DNA of 51,640 nucleotides, taken from the NCBI GenBank assembly GCA_028876065.1, contig JAGWTI010000013.1:1-51640 (forward strand), written 5' to 3'. Under the pieces are notes generated by a model. It ran no database searches. It was not told where the DNA came from and saw only the letters and a list, made by a program, of their open reading frames with translations. Position 1 is the stretch's first letter, and every line of letters begins with the position of its first letter. Below are positions 18,056 through 27,401 of the stretch, piece after piece. Origin of the DNA: Nitrospirota bacterium (lineage in GTDB: Bacteria; Nitrospirota; Nitrospiria; Nitrospirales; Nitrospiraceae). The translations under genes were made by a program, and so were the position numbers.

Positions 18056-18655
18056 ATGGAACAGCAGGCCCCCTTTTGGGCCCATGAGACCGCGTGCGTG
18101 GACGATCCGGCCGGGGTCGGGGAGCGAACCAGGGTCTGGCACTTTGCCCACATCATGAAGGGGGCGGTGGTCGGCAAGGACTGTTCGATCGGGCAAAACG
18201 TGTTCATCGGGGCCGGGGCGGTCATCGGGGACGGAGTCAAGATTCAAAACAATGTCTCGGTCTACGACCGCGTCACGCTGGAGGATCACGTGTTTTGCGG
18301 GCCGTCGATGGTCTTCACCAATGTCATCAACCCCCGCAGCCACATCTCGCGCAAGCAAGAGTACCGGGCGACGCTGGTCCGGCAGGGGGCGACGCTGGGC
18401 GCCAATGCGACGATCCTATGCGGGTTGACCATCGGGCGGTTTGCCTTCATCGGAGCGGGGGCGGTCGTGACCCGCGACGTGCCGGACTTCGCGCTGATCA
18501 CCGGCAATCCGGGCCGGCAACAAGGATGGATGTGCCGCTGCGGCGTCAAGCTCTCGCTGCCGGTGCCGGCCGGCCGTCGTCGGGTGGCCTGCCGGACCTG
18601 CGGGACCGAATATCGCGGCGCGGGGCGCAAGGTGGTCGAGGAGCCGAAGCCATGA
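18056..18655 (+). CDS. wbpD: Left-handed beta-helix N-acetyltransferase (WbpD/WlbB-like)
   Basis: This is an acetyl-CoA-dependent acetyltransferase that would N-acetylate the 3-amino group of the UDP-2-acetamido-3-amino-uronate intermediate. The sequence shows hexapeptide repeats ([20 protein letters not shown], then [19 protein letters not shown]) and the interrupting loop FTNVINPRS typical of WbpD/WlbB. The C-terminus carries two CxC/CxxC pairs (MCRCG and CRTCG), a likely zinc ribbon also found in homologues. The product has 199 residues. AAGGGA lies 5 bases before the ATG. The stop overlaps the next start (ATGA). Confidence 0.88.
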   Translation: MEQQAPFWAHETACVDDPAGVGERTRVWHFAHIMKGAVVGKDCSIGQNVFIGAGAVIGDGVKIQNNVSVYDRVTLEDHVFCGPSMVFTNVINPRSHISRKQEYRATLVRQGATLGANATILCGLTIGRFAFIGAGAVVTRDVPDFALITGNPGRQQGWMCRCGVKLSLPVPAGRRRVACRTCGTEYRGAGRKVVEEPKP

Positions 18656-19758
18656 AGCTGCTGACGGTCGTCGGCGCGAGGCCGCAATTCATCAAAGCCG
18701 CCGTGATCTCCCGGACGATTCCGCTGTTCAACAGCCGGCGGGCCGGTCACCGCCTGGTCCAAGAGGTGTTGGTCCACACGGGACAGCACTACGACGATGA
18801 GATGTCGGAGATCTTTTTCCGCGAGTTGGGCATCCCTGCTCCGGCCCATCACTTGGGAGTCGGGTCTGGCCCGCACGGGCAGCAAACGGGCCGCATGCTG
18901 GAAGGGCTTGAGCGGGCCATGGAGAAGGAAGCTCCGGATATCGTGCTGGTCTATGGGGATACCAATTCCACCTTGGCCGGAGGGTTGGCCGCCGTCAAGC
19001 TTCACATTCCCGTTGCACACGTGGAGGCCGGCCTCCGGAGCTACAACCGGGCGATGGCGGAAGAAATCAATCGCGTGGCCGTGGATCACCTGTCAACCTG
19101 GTTGTTCTGCCCGACGACGCAGGCCGTGAAGAACCTGGGCTGCGAGGGCCTTGTGACCGGGGTCCACCATGTCGGCGACGTGATGTATGACTCGCTCCGC
19201 TACAATCTGGCGCGAAGCGGCGCAGGCGCGCATCTCTTGTCCGAGTTGGGGCTCCGGCCCAACGACTATGCGCTGGCGACGATCCACCGGGCGGAAACAA
19301 CCGACCGGCCGGAAATCTTGCGCGAGCTTGTCCACGCCTTCGGGCAGCTCGGCCTGCCCGTCCTTCTGCCGTTGCATCCGCGCACGAGAAGCGCCATGCG
19401 GCAGGCGGGGATCGCCCTGCCTCCCTCGGGTTTGCGCCTGATTCCGCCGGTCTCCTACCACGACATGTTGTCGCTCGAGCGGCAGGCCAAGCTGATCCTG
19501 ACCGATTCCGGCGGGGTGCAAAAAGAGGCCTTCTGGTTGGGCCGGCCCTGCGTCACGCTGCGCGGGGAAACCGAGTGGGTGGAAACGGTGGATGCAGGAT
19601 GGAACCGCATCGCCGGCACGGATGCGGAGGAGGTCGTCGCGGCGGCGCGGGCGGCGCTCGGCGAACAGCCGTCTGCGCCGGGCCAACCTTACGGCGATGG
19701 GCATGCGGCAGAGCGGATTTTGGAGGTGTTGGCCGTCCATGGGGGGCCACGGGGATGA
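18652..19758 (+). CDS. wbpI: UDP-GlcNAc / UDP-GlcNAc3NAcA 2-epimerase (WbpI/WlbD-like)
   Basis: A 368-residue non-hydrolysing 2-epimerase of the WecB/WbpI group. The motifs are [13 protein letters not shown] at the N-terminus, [29 protein letters not shown], and [16 protein letters not shown] plus TEWVE in the C-terminal domain. In this cluster it most likely converts UDP-GlcNAc3NAcA to UDP-ManNAc3NAcA, the last step of the Wbp route. Plain UDP-GlcNAc 2-epimerase activity is the alternative. The start overlaps the acetyltransferase stop and its own stop overlaps the exporter permease, so the genes are translationally coupled. Confidence 0.88.
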   Translation: MKLLTVVGARPQFIKAAVISRTIPLFNSRRAGHRLVQEVLVHTGQHYDDEMSEIFFRELGIPAPAHHLGVGSGPHGQQTGRMLEGLERAMEKEAPDIVLVYGDTNSTLAGGLAAVKLHIPVAHVEAGLRSYNRAMAEEINRVAVDHLSTWLFCPTTQAVKNLGCEGLVTGVHHVGDVMYDSLRYNLARSGAGAHLLSELGLRPNDYALATIHRAETTDRPEILRELVHAFGQLGLPVLLPLHPRTRSAMRQAGIALPPSGLRLIPPVSYHDMLSLERQAKLILTDSGGVQKEAFWLGRPCVTLRGETEWVETVDAGWNRIAGTDAEEVVAAARAALGEQPSAPGQPYGDGHAAERILEVLAVHGGPRG

Positions 19759-20543
19759 GCTGTTTCCGGATGCTGTTCCGCTATCGGCGGTTGATCGCCA
19801 GCCTGGTTTGGCTGGACTTCAAGGTGCGCTATGCCGGGTCACGCTTCGGGCTCTTGTGGATGCTGCTGGCCCCGGCCCTGGTGCTCGGGAGCTATCTGTT
19901 GGTGTTCGGCGGGATCTTGCAGGTGCAGCGCAGTTCCGGCTGGACGGGGCTGCACTATGCGCTCCTCGTGGCCTCCGGCCTCCTGCCCTGGATCGGCTTC
20001 TCCCAGGGCCTGGCCGGCGGAACCGGGTCCGTGCTGGCGCAACGGAACCTGATGAAGAGCCATGTGTTCCCCGTCGAACTGCTCCCGGTGACGGCGGTTT
20101 GCTCCGGCCTGGTGGGGCAGCTCTGCAGCATGGTCCTGCTGTTGATCGTGCTCGGCTTCGCCGGGTCTGCGGGACCGAGCCTGTTGGCGCTGCCGCTGTT
20201 GCTGGTGCTGCAGGCGTTCTTCACCTTGAGCCTGGTCTGGTTTCTGTCCTGCGTCAACATCCTGTACCGGGATCTTTCCCAGATCCTGAGCCTCGTGACG
20301 GTGCTGCTGATGTTCATCTCGCCGATCGCCTACACCTCCGAGATGGTGCCGGCCGGCCTGGGGCCGGTGATCAAGATGAACCCGTTGTCTTATCTGATCG
20401 ACTGGTATCGGGATGCGTTGCTCTTCAACCGGATGCCGGATCTGTGGGGCATGGCCGTGTTCGCAGTCCTGACCGTGATCGCGGTGCAGATCGCCTATGG
20501 GTATTTTATGCGGCTCCGCAAGGTGCTGCCGGACTTTGCGTGA
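19755..20543 (+). CDS. wzm: O-polysaccharide ABC transporter permease Wzm
   Basis: A 262-residue ABC-2 membrane protein with six hydrophobic spans. The N-terminal amphipathic stretch LIASLVWLDFKVRYAGSRFG and the loop RNLMKSHVFPVELLPV are hallmarks of the Wzm/TagG polysaccharide exporters. It would export the complete lipid-linked glycan across the inner membrane with the Wzt ATPase that follows. The ATG overlaps the epimerase stop. The presence of Wzm/Wzt and the lack of Wzx or Wzy in the cluster point to the ABC-dependent O-antigen or capsule pathway. Confidence 0.92.
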   Translation: MSCFRMLFRYRRLIASLVWLDFKVRYAGSRFGLLWMLLAPALVLGSYLLVFGGILQVQRSSGWTGLHYALLVASGLLPWIGFSQGLAGGTGSVLAQRNLMKSHVFPVELLPVTAVCSGLVGQLCSMVLLLIVLGFAGSAGPSLLALPLLLVLQAFFTLSLVWFLSCVNILYRDLSQILSLVTVLLMFISPIAYTSEMVPAGLGPVIKMNPLSYLIDWYRDALLFNRMPDLWGMAVFAVLTVIAVQIAYGYFMRLRKVLPDFA

Positions 20544-20547
20544 TGGC

Positions 20548-21825
20548 ATGATGGATCGTCTCGCGCTCTCAACTCGCGGGCTGTCGAAACAGTACCTCTT
20601 GTACCGACGGGGCCGCCACCGGCTGCTGGAGTTTTTCGGCATCCGTCTCGGGAACCGCGGACGTATGGTCACGGAACATTGGGCGTTGCACGACGTGAGC
20701 TTCGACGTCGAGAGGGGCAGCACCGTGGGCATTATCGGTCGGAACGGGGCGGGCAAGAGCACGTTGCTCCGGTTGCTGGCCGGCACGATCGCGCCATCCG
20801 CCGGCCAGGTGGAGCGGCACGCGCCAGTCTCCGCGCTGCTGGAGCTCGGGACCGGCTTCCATCCGGATCTGACGGGGCACGAGAACATCTACGCGAGCGG
20901 GCTGTACCTCGGATTGGACAAGCCGGCGATGGACCGTGTGTATGGCGACGTCGTGGCCTTTGCCGAGTTGGGGGAGTTCCTGCACCAGCCGGTGCGTACC
21001 TATTCCACCGGCATGTATATGCGCCTGGCCTTCTCGCTGGCCACCTGTATCCCCGCGGAGATTCAGATCATCGACGAAGTGCTCGGCGTCGGCGATCTGT
21101 ATTTTTTCAGGAAGTGTTTGCAGCGGTTCGCGCAACTCAAGGAACAGGGACGCACGACGATCCTGGTCTCCCACGATCTGGGCACCGTGCTGCGACTCTG
21201 CTCGCGCTGTCTGTGGCTTGATCGGGGACGGATCGTCAAGGACGGCACGCCGCTCGAGGTGGTGACGGCCTACCTGGAATCGGTCTACGAGGACTACGAC
21301 CGACAGGCTTGGCCGTCCGCCGACGCCGATTCGGCCGATTCCGGCGCCCTGCGCGCGACGAGGGCGGTGCGGGTCGAGCGCGTGGAATTTCTGGACGCGG
21401 CCGGCCTGTCCTGCCGGACCTTCTCGACCGGCGATCCGCTGACGGTCCGGATCACATACGACTCCCGGGTGGCCCTGGCGCATCCGGTCGTCTCGGTCGG
21501 GATCTATCGGGCCGACGGGGTGTTGGTCTGCAACGCCATCTCCTCCCTCGACGGGGCGAACTTGGAGCTGTTCGCCGGCCCCGGGTCGATCCGGCTGCTG
21601 TTCGACCGGCTCATGCTGGGACCGGGGGAATATGGGGTGGCCGTCGCCATTTATCCCTCCCTCGACCTGGGTGATTCGGCCAGTCCCCAACATGCCGCCT
21701 TGTGGCATCGGCCGCACACCTTCACGGTGAGCCGGCCGCTCGACGTGGCCGTCGATCTCGGCGTGTTCCGCCATCCGGCGCGCTGGCATGCGGAACGCGG
21801 CGCGGCTATGGAGGTGAAGACATGA
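20548..21825 (+). CDS. wzt: O-polysaccharide ABC transporter ATPase Wzt with C-terminal cargo-binding domain
   Basis: The ATPase partner of Wzm, 425 residues. Walker A is GRNGAGKS (residues 64-71), the signature is YSTGMYMRLAFSLA and Walker B is IQIIDEVLGVGD. All are typical of the Wzt/TagH subgroup. Residues from about 265 form an extra beta-rich domain (for example RVERVEFLDAAGLSCRTF and LMLGPGEYGVAVAIYP). In E. coli O8/O9a this Wzt-C domain recognises the capped non-reducing end of the glycan. Two adjacent ATGs (20548, 20551) are possible starts. The overlapping next gene is a methyltransferase, which fits a capping role. Confidence 0.92.
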   Translation: MMDRLALSTRGLSKQYLLYRRGRHRLLEFFGIRLGNRGRMVTEHWALHDVSFDVERGSTVGIIGRNGAGKSTLLRLLAGTIAPSAGQVERHAPVSALLELGTGFHPDLTGHENIYASGLYLGLDKPAMDRVYGDVVAFAELGEFLHQPVRTYSTGMYMRLAFSLATCIPAEIQIIDEVLGVGDLYFFRKCLQRFAQLKEQGRTTILVSHDLGTVLRLCSRCLWLDRGRIVKDGTPLEVVTAYLESVYEDYDRQAWPSADADSADSGALRATRAVRVERVEFLDAAGLSCRTFSTGDPLTVRITYDSRVALAHPVVSVGIYRADGVLVCNAISSLDGANLELFAGPGSIRLLFDRLMLGPGEYGVAVAIYPSLDLGDSASPQHAALWHRPHTFTVSRPLDVAVDLGVFRHPARWHAERGAAMEVKT

Positions 21826-22676
21826 CGAGCCGGATGGCGCCATTGTCGCAGGAACACATCGACTCCAGGAACGCCTCGTTCTGGAGCGAGCTGTGCGGCT
21901 CGGGCCTGGCCCGTGCGCTGGGCATCACGGAACATTCGCCGCATAGTTTGCGCAAGTTCGATGAAGCCTATCTCGGCTTCTATCCGTATCTGCGGCGGTA
22001 CGTCGAGTCGGACGAGTTGGCCGGTGCGCGGGTGCTGGAGATTGGCCTGGGCTACGGCACCTTGGGCCAATTGCTGGCGTCGCGGGGTTGCCGGTATTAC
22101 GGGTTGGATATTGCCGAGACCCCCGTGACCGTCATGCGGTATCGCCTGTCGCTGCTCGGAGAGGGGAATGGCGAGGACCGGGTTCGCCAGGGCTCCGCCC
22201 TGGCGATTCCGTTCGACGACGGCCTGTTCGACCATGTCTACTCGATCGGATGCCTGCACCATACCGGCAACCTGACACGGGCGATCGCCGAAGTCCATCG
22301 GGTGCTGAAGCCGGGAGGCAGCGCCCTCATCATGCTGTACAACAAATACTCGTGGCGCCAGCTCGTGAGCGTCTCCCCCTGGGCCAGGCTGCGGACGGCC
22401 TGGTCGCGGGGCGGAGCCACGGACGACCGGCAATTTGGTGCGCAGATGCGGGCGCGGTACGACGGCAATGCGAAGGGCGAGGACCCTCCCCATACGGACT
22501 ATGTGTCCCGGACGGAGGTTCGGCGGCTGTTTTCCCGGTTCCGGCACGTTGGGATCGAGAGCCAGAATTGCGATCCGCTCGTGTGGCGCGGAAGAATCCT
22601 CGCTACGCGCGAACAGTTGCTCGGCAGTTTCGGCCGGCTGTTGGGCTTGGATCTCTACATCCGGGGGCGGAAGTGA
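21822..22676 (+). CDS. SAM-dependent methyltransferase, possible glycan chain-capping enzyme
   Basis: A 284-residue class I methyltransferase. The SAM-binding motif I is VLEIGLGYGTLGQLLA near residue 70, followed by YYGLDIA, DHVYSIGCLHHT and VLKPGGSALIMLYNKYSW. It overlaps the wzt stop by four bases. By analogy with cap-dependent exporters (WbdD methylates the chain end that Wzt-C binds), it may terminate the chain. It could equally methylate an internal sugar. No kinase domain is fused to it, unlike WbdD. Confidence 0.82.
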   Translation: MTSRMAPLSQEHIDSRNASFWSELCGSGLARALGITEHSPHSLRKFDEAYLGFYPYLRRYVESDELAGARVLEIGLGYGTLGQLLASRGCRYYGLDIAETPVTVMRYRLSLLGEGNGEDRVRQGSALAIPFDDGLFDHVYSIGCLHHTGNLTRAIAEVHRVLKPGGSALIMLYNKYSWRQLVSVSPWARLRTAWSRGGATDDRQFGAQMRARYDGNAKGEDPPHTDYVSRTEVRRLFSRFRHVGIESQNCDPLVWRGRILATREQLLGSFGRLLGLDLYIRGRK

Positions 22677-24487
22677 CGGCGTCGTCGCTACGATCGGCTG
22701 AAACCGGCGAGCGGACCGGCCAGATCCGTCCGCTTCCGTTGTCCCGCCGCCTATCGGTGCTCCTGCTCTGCGACGATTACCAGGGCCATGCCAACACGGT
22801 GTTGGACCACATCGCGGCCTTCACCGACTTCTCGGCCCACGACGTCCGGGTTTTCAATCCGATCGGCATGACCCGAAGCCGACACCTGGACCTGGATGAG
22901 TTCGACGCGGTGGTGATCCATTACTCGATCAAGATCGTCTCCGAAGACCATCTGGCTCCGGCCTTTCGGGAGCAGCTCCGACGTTACCAGGGGTTGAAGG
23001 TCCAGTTCATCCAGGACGAGTACCGTTCGGTGAACGATTTCACCGAATTGATGCGCGTTCTCGGCATCCGGGTGCTGTATACGCTCCTGGCCGAACCCGA
23101 GATCCCCAAGCTCTACGACGAGACGCGGCTGCCCGGGGTCGTGAAGCTGACGACGTGGGCCGGTTTCGTCCCCAAGGGCCTGACCGAATATGCCGCCCTG
23201 CCGCCGGCCCGCCGCCCGATCGACATCGGCTATCGCGGCCGGACACTGCCGTTCTGGCTCGGCATCCTCGGCCAGGAGAAAGCCTGGATCGCGCAAGGAG
23301 TGCGCGAACGAGCCGGACGGTACGGGTTGCGGTGCGACATCGGTTGGGCGGAAGAAGACCGGATCTACGGGCGGCGGTGGATCGAGTTTGTGGCGTCCTG
23401 CAAAGCCACGCTGGGCACCGAAAGCGGCTCGAGCATCACCGATTTCGACGGCTCCATCGAACAACGGACCAAAGCCTACCTTCTGGAGCATCCTCGGGCG
23501 GATTTCCAGGAGGTCCATCGCGCGCTGCTGCGGCCCCATGAAGACAACGTGAGGGTGACGGCCATCTCACCGCGAATATTCGAGGCGGCGGCCCTCCGAA
23601 CCGCCCTGATTTTGTTCCCCGGAACGTATTCGGGGTTGATCGACCCGTGGGTTCATTACATCCCGCTGGCCAAGGACTTCTCGAATCTGGACCGGGTGGT
23701 CGAGAAGTTGCGGGACGTCGAGTTTCTCGAGACGCTCACGGAGCGGGCGCACCGGGACCTGATCGCCTCGGGCCGCTTTTCGCAGCAGGCGTTCGCGCAG
23801 GAATTCGACGGCGTGCTGCTGCAATACGGGGCGCGCCGGGGCAAGCGACGGAAGCTGTCCTACCGGCTGGCCTGTCTTGAGCGGCCCTGCGCCATGGCAG
23901 CCTCAAATGTCCGGGAGTCGCTGCACCCCATCCTCCGAGTGCCGCAGGATGCCGTCAAGGCGGCGCTCGCCGTCGCGTTGCTGCTGATGTCCGAGGGCGG
24001 CCGTCAGATCGCAACCCGTTATCTGACCAGCCGCGAGCTGCGGCGCAGCGCCCCGTTCGGGGAACTCCTGCGGGATGTGCTCAAACTGGCCGTCGTGGGC
24101 CAGACCATGCACGGCATGCGGACGAGCAAGAAGCCGTTCCGGATGGCCGTGCGGCTGCAGGCCGACGAAGGCCGGATCGTGTTCGAGAGTCTGCGCGGGC
24201 AGGAGCCGGGTCCTGGGGCGGGGGACGGCGGGGATGACCCCAAAGCGGAGGCATTTTGGCGACGCTTCGGGTCGGTCGTCCAGGAGCGACGGCTTCAATT
24301 GATGGTATGGAACCACGCGGCCCTCGGCGGAAACGTTCGCTACAGGCTGGCGCCGTTCGCCGGACTCACGGTCTGCGTCGGCGACTACGACATGCACGCG
24401 TTCGCCGGATTGGTGGAGTTGGCGCGCCGTGCGCCGCAGCCGGCGTGGGCGTTCCTGTCGTCGATGCTGCATCGGCGGGTGGCGTAG
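22673..24487 (+). CDS. CgeB-like putative glycosyltransferase with extra C-terminal domain
   Basis: A 604-residue cytoplasmic protein. Residues about 25-390 match the second such protein of this cluster (start 28496). Shared pieces are RPxDxGxRG, W-x2-F-x3-CK-x3-G-x-ESG, SxRxFE, an HYI motif and DxSNLD. These resemble the C-terminal half of GT-B glycosyltransferases of the CgeB group, where ESG and SNLD line the donor site. About 210 residues after that (from near 390) have no counterpart in the paralogue and no family I recognise. The GTG start overlaps the methyltransferase stop. A glycosyltransferase role is inferred from fold-like motifs and location. Confidence 0.65.
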   Translation: MTASSLRSAETGERTGQIRPLPLSRRLSVLLLCDDYQGHANTVLDHIAAFTDFSAHDVRVFNPIGMTRSRHLDLDEFDAVVIHYSIKIVSEDHLAPAFREQLRRYQGLKVQFIQDEYRSVNDFTELMRVLGIRVLYTLLAEPEIPKLYDETRLPGVVKLTTWAGFVPKGLTEYAALPPARRPIDIGYRGRTLPFWLGILGQEKAWIAQGVRERAGRYGLRCDIGWAEEDRIYGRRWIEFVASCKATLGTESGSSITDFDGSIEQRTKAYLLEHPRADFQEVHRALLRPHEDNVRVTAISPRIFEAAALRTALILFPGTYSGLIDPWVHYIPLAKDFSNLDRVVEKLRDVEFLETLTERAHRDLIASGRFSQQAFAQEFDGVLLQYGARRGKRRKLSYRLACLERPCAMAASNVRESLHPILRVPQDAVKAALAVALLLMSEGGRQIATRYLTSRELRRSAPFGELLRDVLKLAVVGQTMHGMRTSKKPFRMAVRLQADEGRIVFESLRGQEPGPGAGDGGDDPKAEAFWRRFGSVVQERRLQLMVWNHAALGGNVRYRLAPFAGLTVCVGDYDMHAFAGLVELARRAPQPAWAFLSSMLHRRVA

Positions 24488-24501
24488 GACGAGGTCACGG
24501 T

Positions 24502-26427
24502 ATGTGCGGTATTGCCGGCATTCACAATCTCCGCGGTGAACGGTACCCGAGGTTGGGACAGGCTCTGGGGGTGATGAACGGCTTGCAACGGCACCGGGGC
24601 CCAGACGGGGAGGGGGTCTGGGAGCATCGGAGCGGCGCGGTCGGCTTCGGGCATCGACGTCTCAGCGTCATCGACCTCGCGTCCGGCCAGCAACCGATGC
24701 GCGACGCCGAAGGCAATTGGGTGACCTATAACGGGGAAATCTACAATTACCTGGAGCTGCGAGAAGAGCTGGGCCTCGAGTCGTTTGCGACCCGCTCCGA
24801 CACCGAGGTCATTTTGTGCGCCTACCGCAAATGGGGGCAGGACTGCGTCAGCCGCTTCCGGGGCATGTTCGCCTTTGCCCTGTGGGACGAGGCCAACCAA
24901 ACGCTGTTCTGCGCTCGGGACCGGTTCGGGATCAAACCCTTCTACTATACGACGGTCGGCGGCACGTTTTACTTCGCGTCGGAAATCAAGGCGCTGCTGC
25001 CGTTCCTGCCCGAGGTCCGGACCGATCTGGAGGGGTTCAAAGAGTATGTCACGTTCCAGTTTTGTCTGGCCGGCAGGACCTTGTATCGGGATGTCGCCGA
25101 ACTGACCCCGGGCCACGTGCTGGTCGCGAAAAACGGATCGGTCGAGACCCGCCGGTACTGGGAGGTCTGGTACGACCTCGACTTCGACCATACCGCGAAG
25201 TACTTCGAAGAACGGATCCAGGCGCTGCTGGACGAATCGGTGCGGCTGCACCTGCGCAGCGACGTGCCCGTCGGCGCCTATGTGAGCGGCGGCCTGGATT
25301 CGAGCATCGTCGCCTCGCTGGCCGCCCAGCGACAAGGGGAAGGGTTCCAGGGCTTCACGGGGAAATTTTCGCTGGGGCCGGCCTATGACGAAAGCCGCTA
25401 CGCGCAGGATTTGGCCAAGTGGCGGGGCTTCGAGTTACATGAAACGGAAATCACCGCCGCCGATTTCGTCGAGCATATCCGGCAGGTGATCTACCACTTG
25501 GACTATCCGGTCGCGGGGCCCGGCTCGTTCCCGCAGTACATGGTGGCAGGGTTGGCGGCCCGCCACCGCAAAGTGGTGCTGGGCGGCCAGGGCGGGGACG
25601 AGATTTTCGGCGGGTACGCCCGCTATCTCATCGCCTACTTCGAACAGTGCATCAAGGCGGCCATCGACGGCACGATGCACAACGGCAATTTCATCGTCAC
25701 CTACGAGTCGATCATCCCCAATTTAGAAGCCCTGCGCGAGTACAAGCCGCTGCTGCAGGAATTCTGGCGGAAGGGCCTGTTCGAGAAACTCGACAAGCGC
25801 TATTTCCGGTTGATCAATCGCGCCAGGGACTTGGGCGACGAGGTCAACTGGGAGGCGATCGAGCGCTACACCCCCTACGAGACGTTCCGCAGCATTTTCC
25901 GCGGACGGAACGTGCAAAAGGAGTCCTATTTCGACAGCATGACGCACTTCGATTTCAAAACCTTGCTGCCGGCCTTGCTGCACGTCGAAGACCGGATGAG
26001 CATGGCGCACGGGTTGGAATCCCGGGTGCCCTTCCTGGACCATCCGCTGATCGAATTGGCGGCGACGATTCCCTCCGACGTGAAGTTCAAGAACGGGCGC
26101 ATGAAGCACGTGCTCAAGAACGCCATGCGGGGCGTGCTGCCGGAATCCATCGCGAACCGGACCGACAAGATGGGCTTCCCCGTTCCACTCCAGGAGTGGA
26201 TCACGCAGCCGGGCATCGTGCAGGAATTCGCGCGGGACGTCTTGTCGTCGCAGCGGGCGCTCACCCGCGACCTGGTGGACAACCGGAAAGTGCTGGAGGG
26301 CTTGGCGCAGGAACCGCGGTTCGGCCGCAAGCTGTGGGGGCTGCTGTGCCTGGAACTGTGGCAGCAGACGTTCCACGACCGAGCCGCCTCGTTCACACAT
26401 CTGCTCGAAGCGGAGGGAACCACATGA
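24502..26427 (+). CDS. asnB: AsnB-like glutamine amidotransferase 1 (putative uronamide-forming)
   Basis: The 641-residue product has the class II glutaminase N-terminus (MCGIAG with nucleophile Cys2, RHRGPDGEG, NGEIYNY) and an ATP-pyrophosphatase synthetase domain with SGGLDSS at about residue 261. Later motifs are GGQGGDEIFGGY and EDRMSMAHGLESRVPFLDH. It uses glutamine ammonia to amidate a carboxylate after adenylation. Inside a polysaccharide cluster the likely substrate is a uronic acid, as proposed for WbpS (P. aeruginosa O6) and WbmE (Bordetella), rather than aspartate. It is one of three non-identical copies here. Its stop overlaps the SDR start. Confidence 0.85.
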   Translation: MCGIAGIHNLRGERYPRLGQALGVMNGLQRHRGPDGEGVWEHRSGAVGFGHRRLSVIDLASGQQPMRDAEGNWVTYNGEIYNYLELREELGLESFATRSDTEVILCAYRKWGQDCVSRFRGMFAFALWDEANQTLFCARDRFGIKPFYYTTVGGTFYFASEIKALLPFLPEVRTDLEGFKEYVTFQFCLAGRTLYRDVAELTPGHVLVAKNGSVETRRYWEVWYDLDFDHTAKYFEERIQALLDESVRLHLRSDVPVGAYVSGGLDSSIVASLAAQRQGEGFQGFTGKFSLGPAYDESRYAQDLAKWRGFELHETEITAADFVEHIRQVIYHLDYPVAGPGSFPQYMVAGLAARHRKVVLGGQGGDEIFGGYARYLIAYFEQCIKAAIDGTMHNGNFIVTYESIIPNLEALREYKPLLQEFWRKGLFEKLDKRYFRLINRARDLGDEVNWEAIERYTPYETFRSIFRGRNVQKESYFDSMTHFDFKTLLPALLHVEDRMSMAHGLESRVPFLDHPLIELAATIPSDVKFKNGRMKHVLKNAMRGVLPESIANRTDKMGFPVPLQEWITQPGIVQEFARDVLSSQRALTRDLVDNRKVLEGLAQEPRFGRKLWGLLCLELWQQTFHDRAASFTHLLEAEGTT

Positions 26428-27374
26428 GAGTGCTGATCACCGGGGGCGCGGGGTTCATCGGGTCCCACGTGGCCGAGCGTTTGCTGGGCCGGGGCGAGCA
26501 GGTGCTCGTCGTGGACAATTACGCGACCGGCCGGCGGGACAATCTCACGCCGCACCCGAACCTCACCCTCGTGGAGGGCACGATCGCGGACGGCACGCTG
26601 GTGCATCGGCTGTTCCGCGAGTTCGCGCCGGACCGGGTGGTCCATGCGGCGGCGTCCTACAAGGACCCGTTGAACTGGGCGGAGGACAGCGCGACCAACG
26701 TCGTCGGGACGGCGCACGTGGTCCAGGCCGCCCAGCAGGCCGGAGTGGCGCGGTTCATCTATTTTCAGACCGCCCTCTGTTACGGCCTCCATCCCCTGGA
26801 GCAGCCGATCACGCTCCAGCACCCGCTGCGTCCCGGCGCGAGCAGCTATGCGATCAGCAAGACCGCAGGCGAACATTATGTGGCGCTGAGCGGGCTCGAC
26901 TACCTGTCGTTTCGCCTGGCCAACGCCTACGGCCCGCGCAACATCAGCGGGCCCCTGCCGACCTTCTATCACCGGCTGACCAATGGCAAGCCCTGTTTCG
27001 TCATGGACACGAGACGGGACTTCATTTTCGTGGACGACCTGGTGACGGTGGTGATGCGGGCGCTGGATGGGCAGGGCGAGAAAGGCCTCTATCACATCGC
27101 CTCGGGGCGGGACTATGCGATCAAGGACCTGTTCGACGCCACCGTGCAGGCGCTGGGCATCCCGGCCCCGGCGGTGGAGGTGCGGCCGAGGAGCGAAGAC
27201 GATGCCTACACCATCCTGCTAGACCCCCGGAAGACCTGCGACGCCTTTTCGTGGACGGTCAGCACGCCACTCGACATCGGGGTCAAGAAAGCCATCGAGT
27301 GGTACAAACAGTTCGGCATCGCCCAAACCTACACGCATCTCAAGCCGGTTGAAGCCCAGGCCGCGCCGCGGTAG
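26424..27374 (+). CDS. Extended SDR nucleotide-sugar epimerase/dehydratase 1
   Basis: The 316-residue product begins with the NAD-binding ITGGAGFIGSHVAERLL. The Tyr-Lys pair lies in SYAISKTAGE, followed by RLANAYGPRN and DFIFVDDLV. It is of the GalE-like group that acts on UDP- or dTDP-sugars. The catalytic Ser/Thr region reads YFQTALCYG. Related SDRs (WbmF/G/H) accompany Wlb enzymes and an amidotransferase in the Bordetella O-antigen locus, where C4 epimerisation of diacetamido-uronate is proposed. Its ATG overlaps the amidotransferase stop, which suggests linked function. Confidence 0.83.
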   Translation: MRVLITGGAGFIGSHVAERLLGRGEQVLVVDNYATGRRDNLTPHPNLTLVEGTIADGTLVHRLFREFAPDRVVHAAASYKDPLNWAEDSATNVVGTAHVVQAAQQAGVARFIYFQTALCYGLHPLEQPITLQHPLRPGASSYAISKTAGEHYVALSGLDYLSFRLANAYGPRNISGPLPTFYHRLTNGKPCFVMDTRRDFIFVDDLVTVVMRALDGQGEKGLYHIASGRDYAIKDLFDATVQALGIPAPAVEVRPRSEDDAYTILLDPRKTCDAFSWTVSTPLDIGVKKAIEWYKQFGIAQTYTHLKPVEAQAAPR

Positions 27375-27401
27375 GCGGCGGACGAGGGGAGCGGGGCCGC
27401 G

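Noticed and set aside
18094-18651. Upstream extension of the 2-epimerase frame
   Set aside because: The Arg/Gly-rich translation is a shadow of the acetyltransferase. The epimerase starts at the ATG that overlaps the previous stop.
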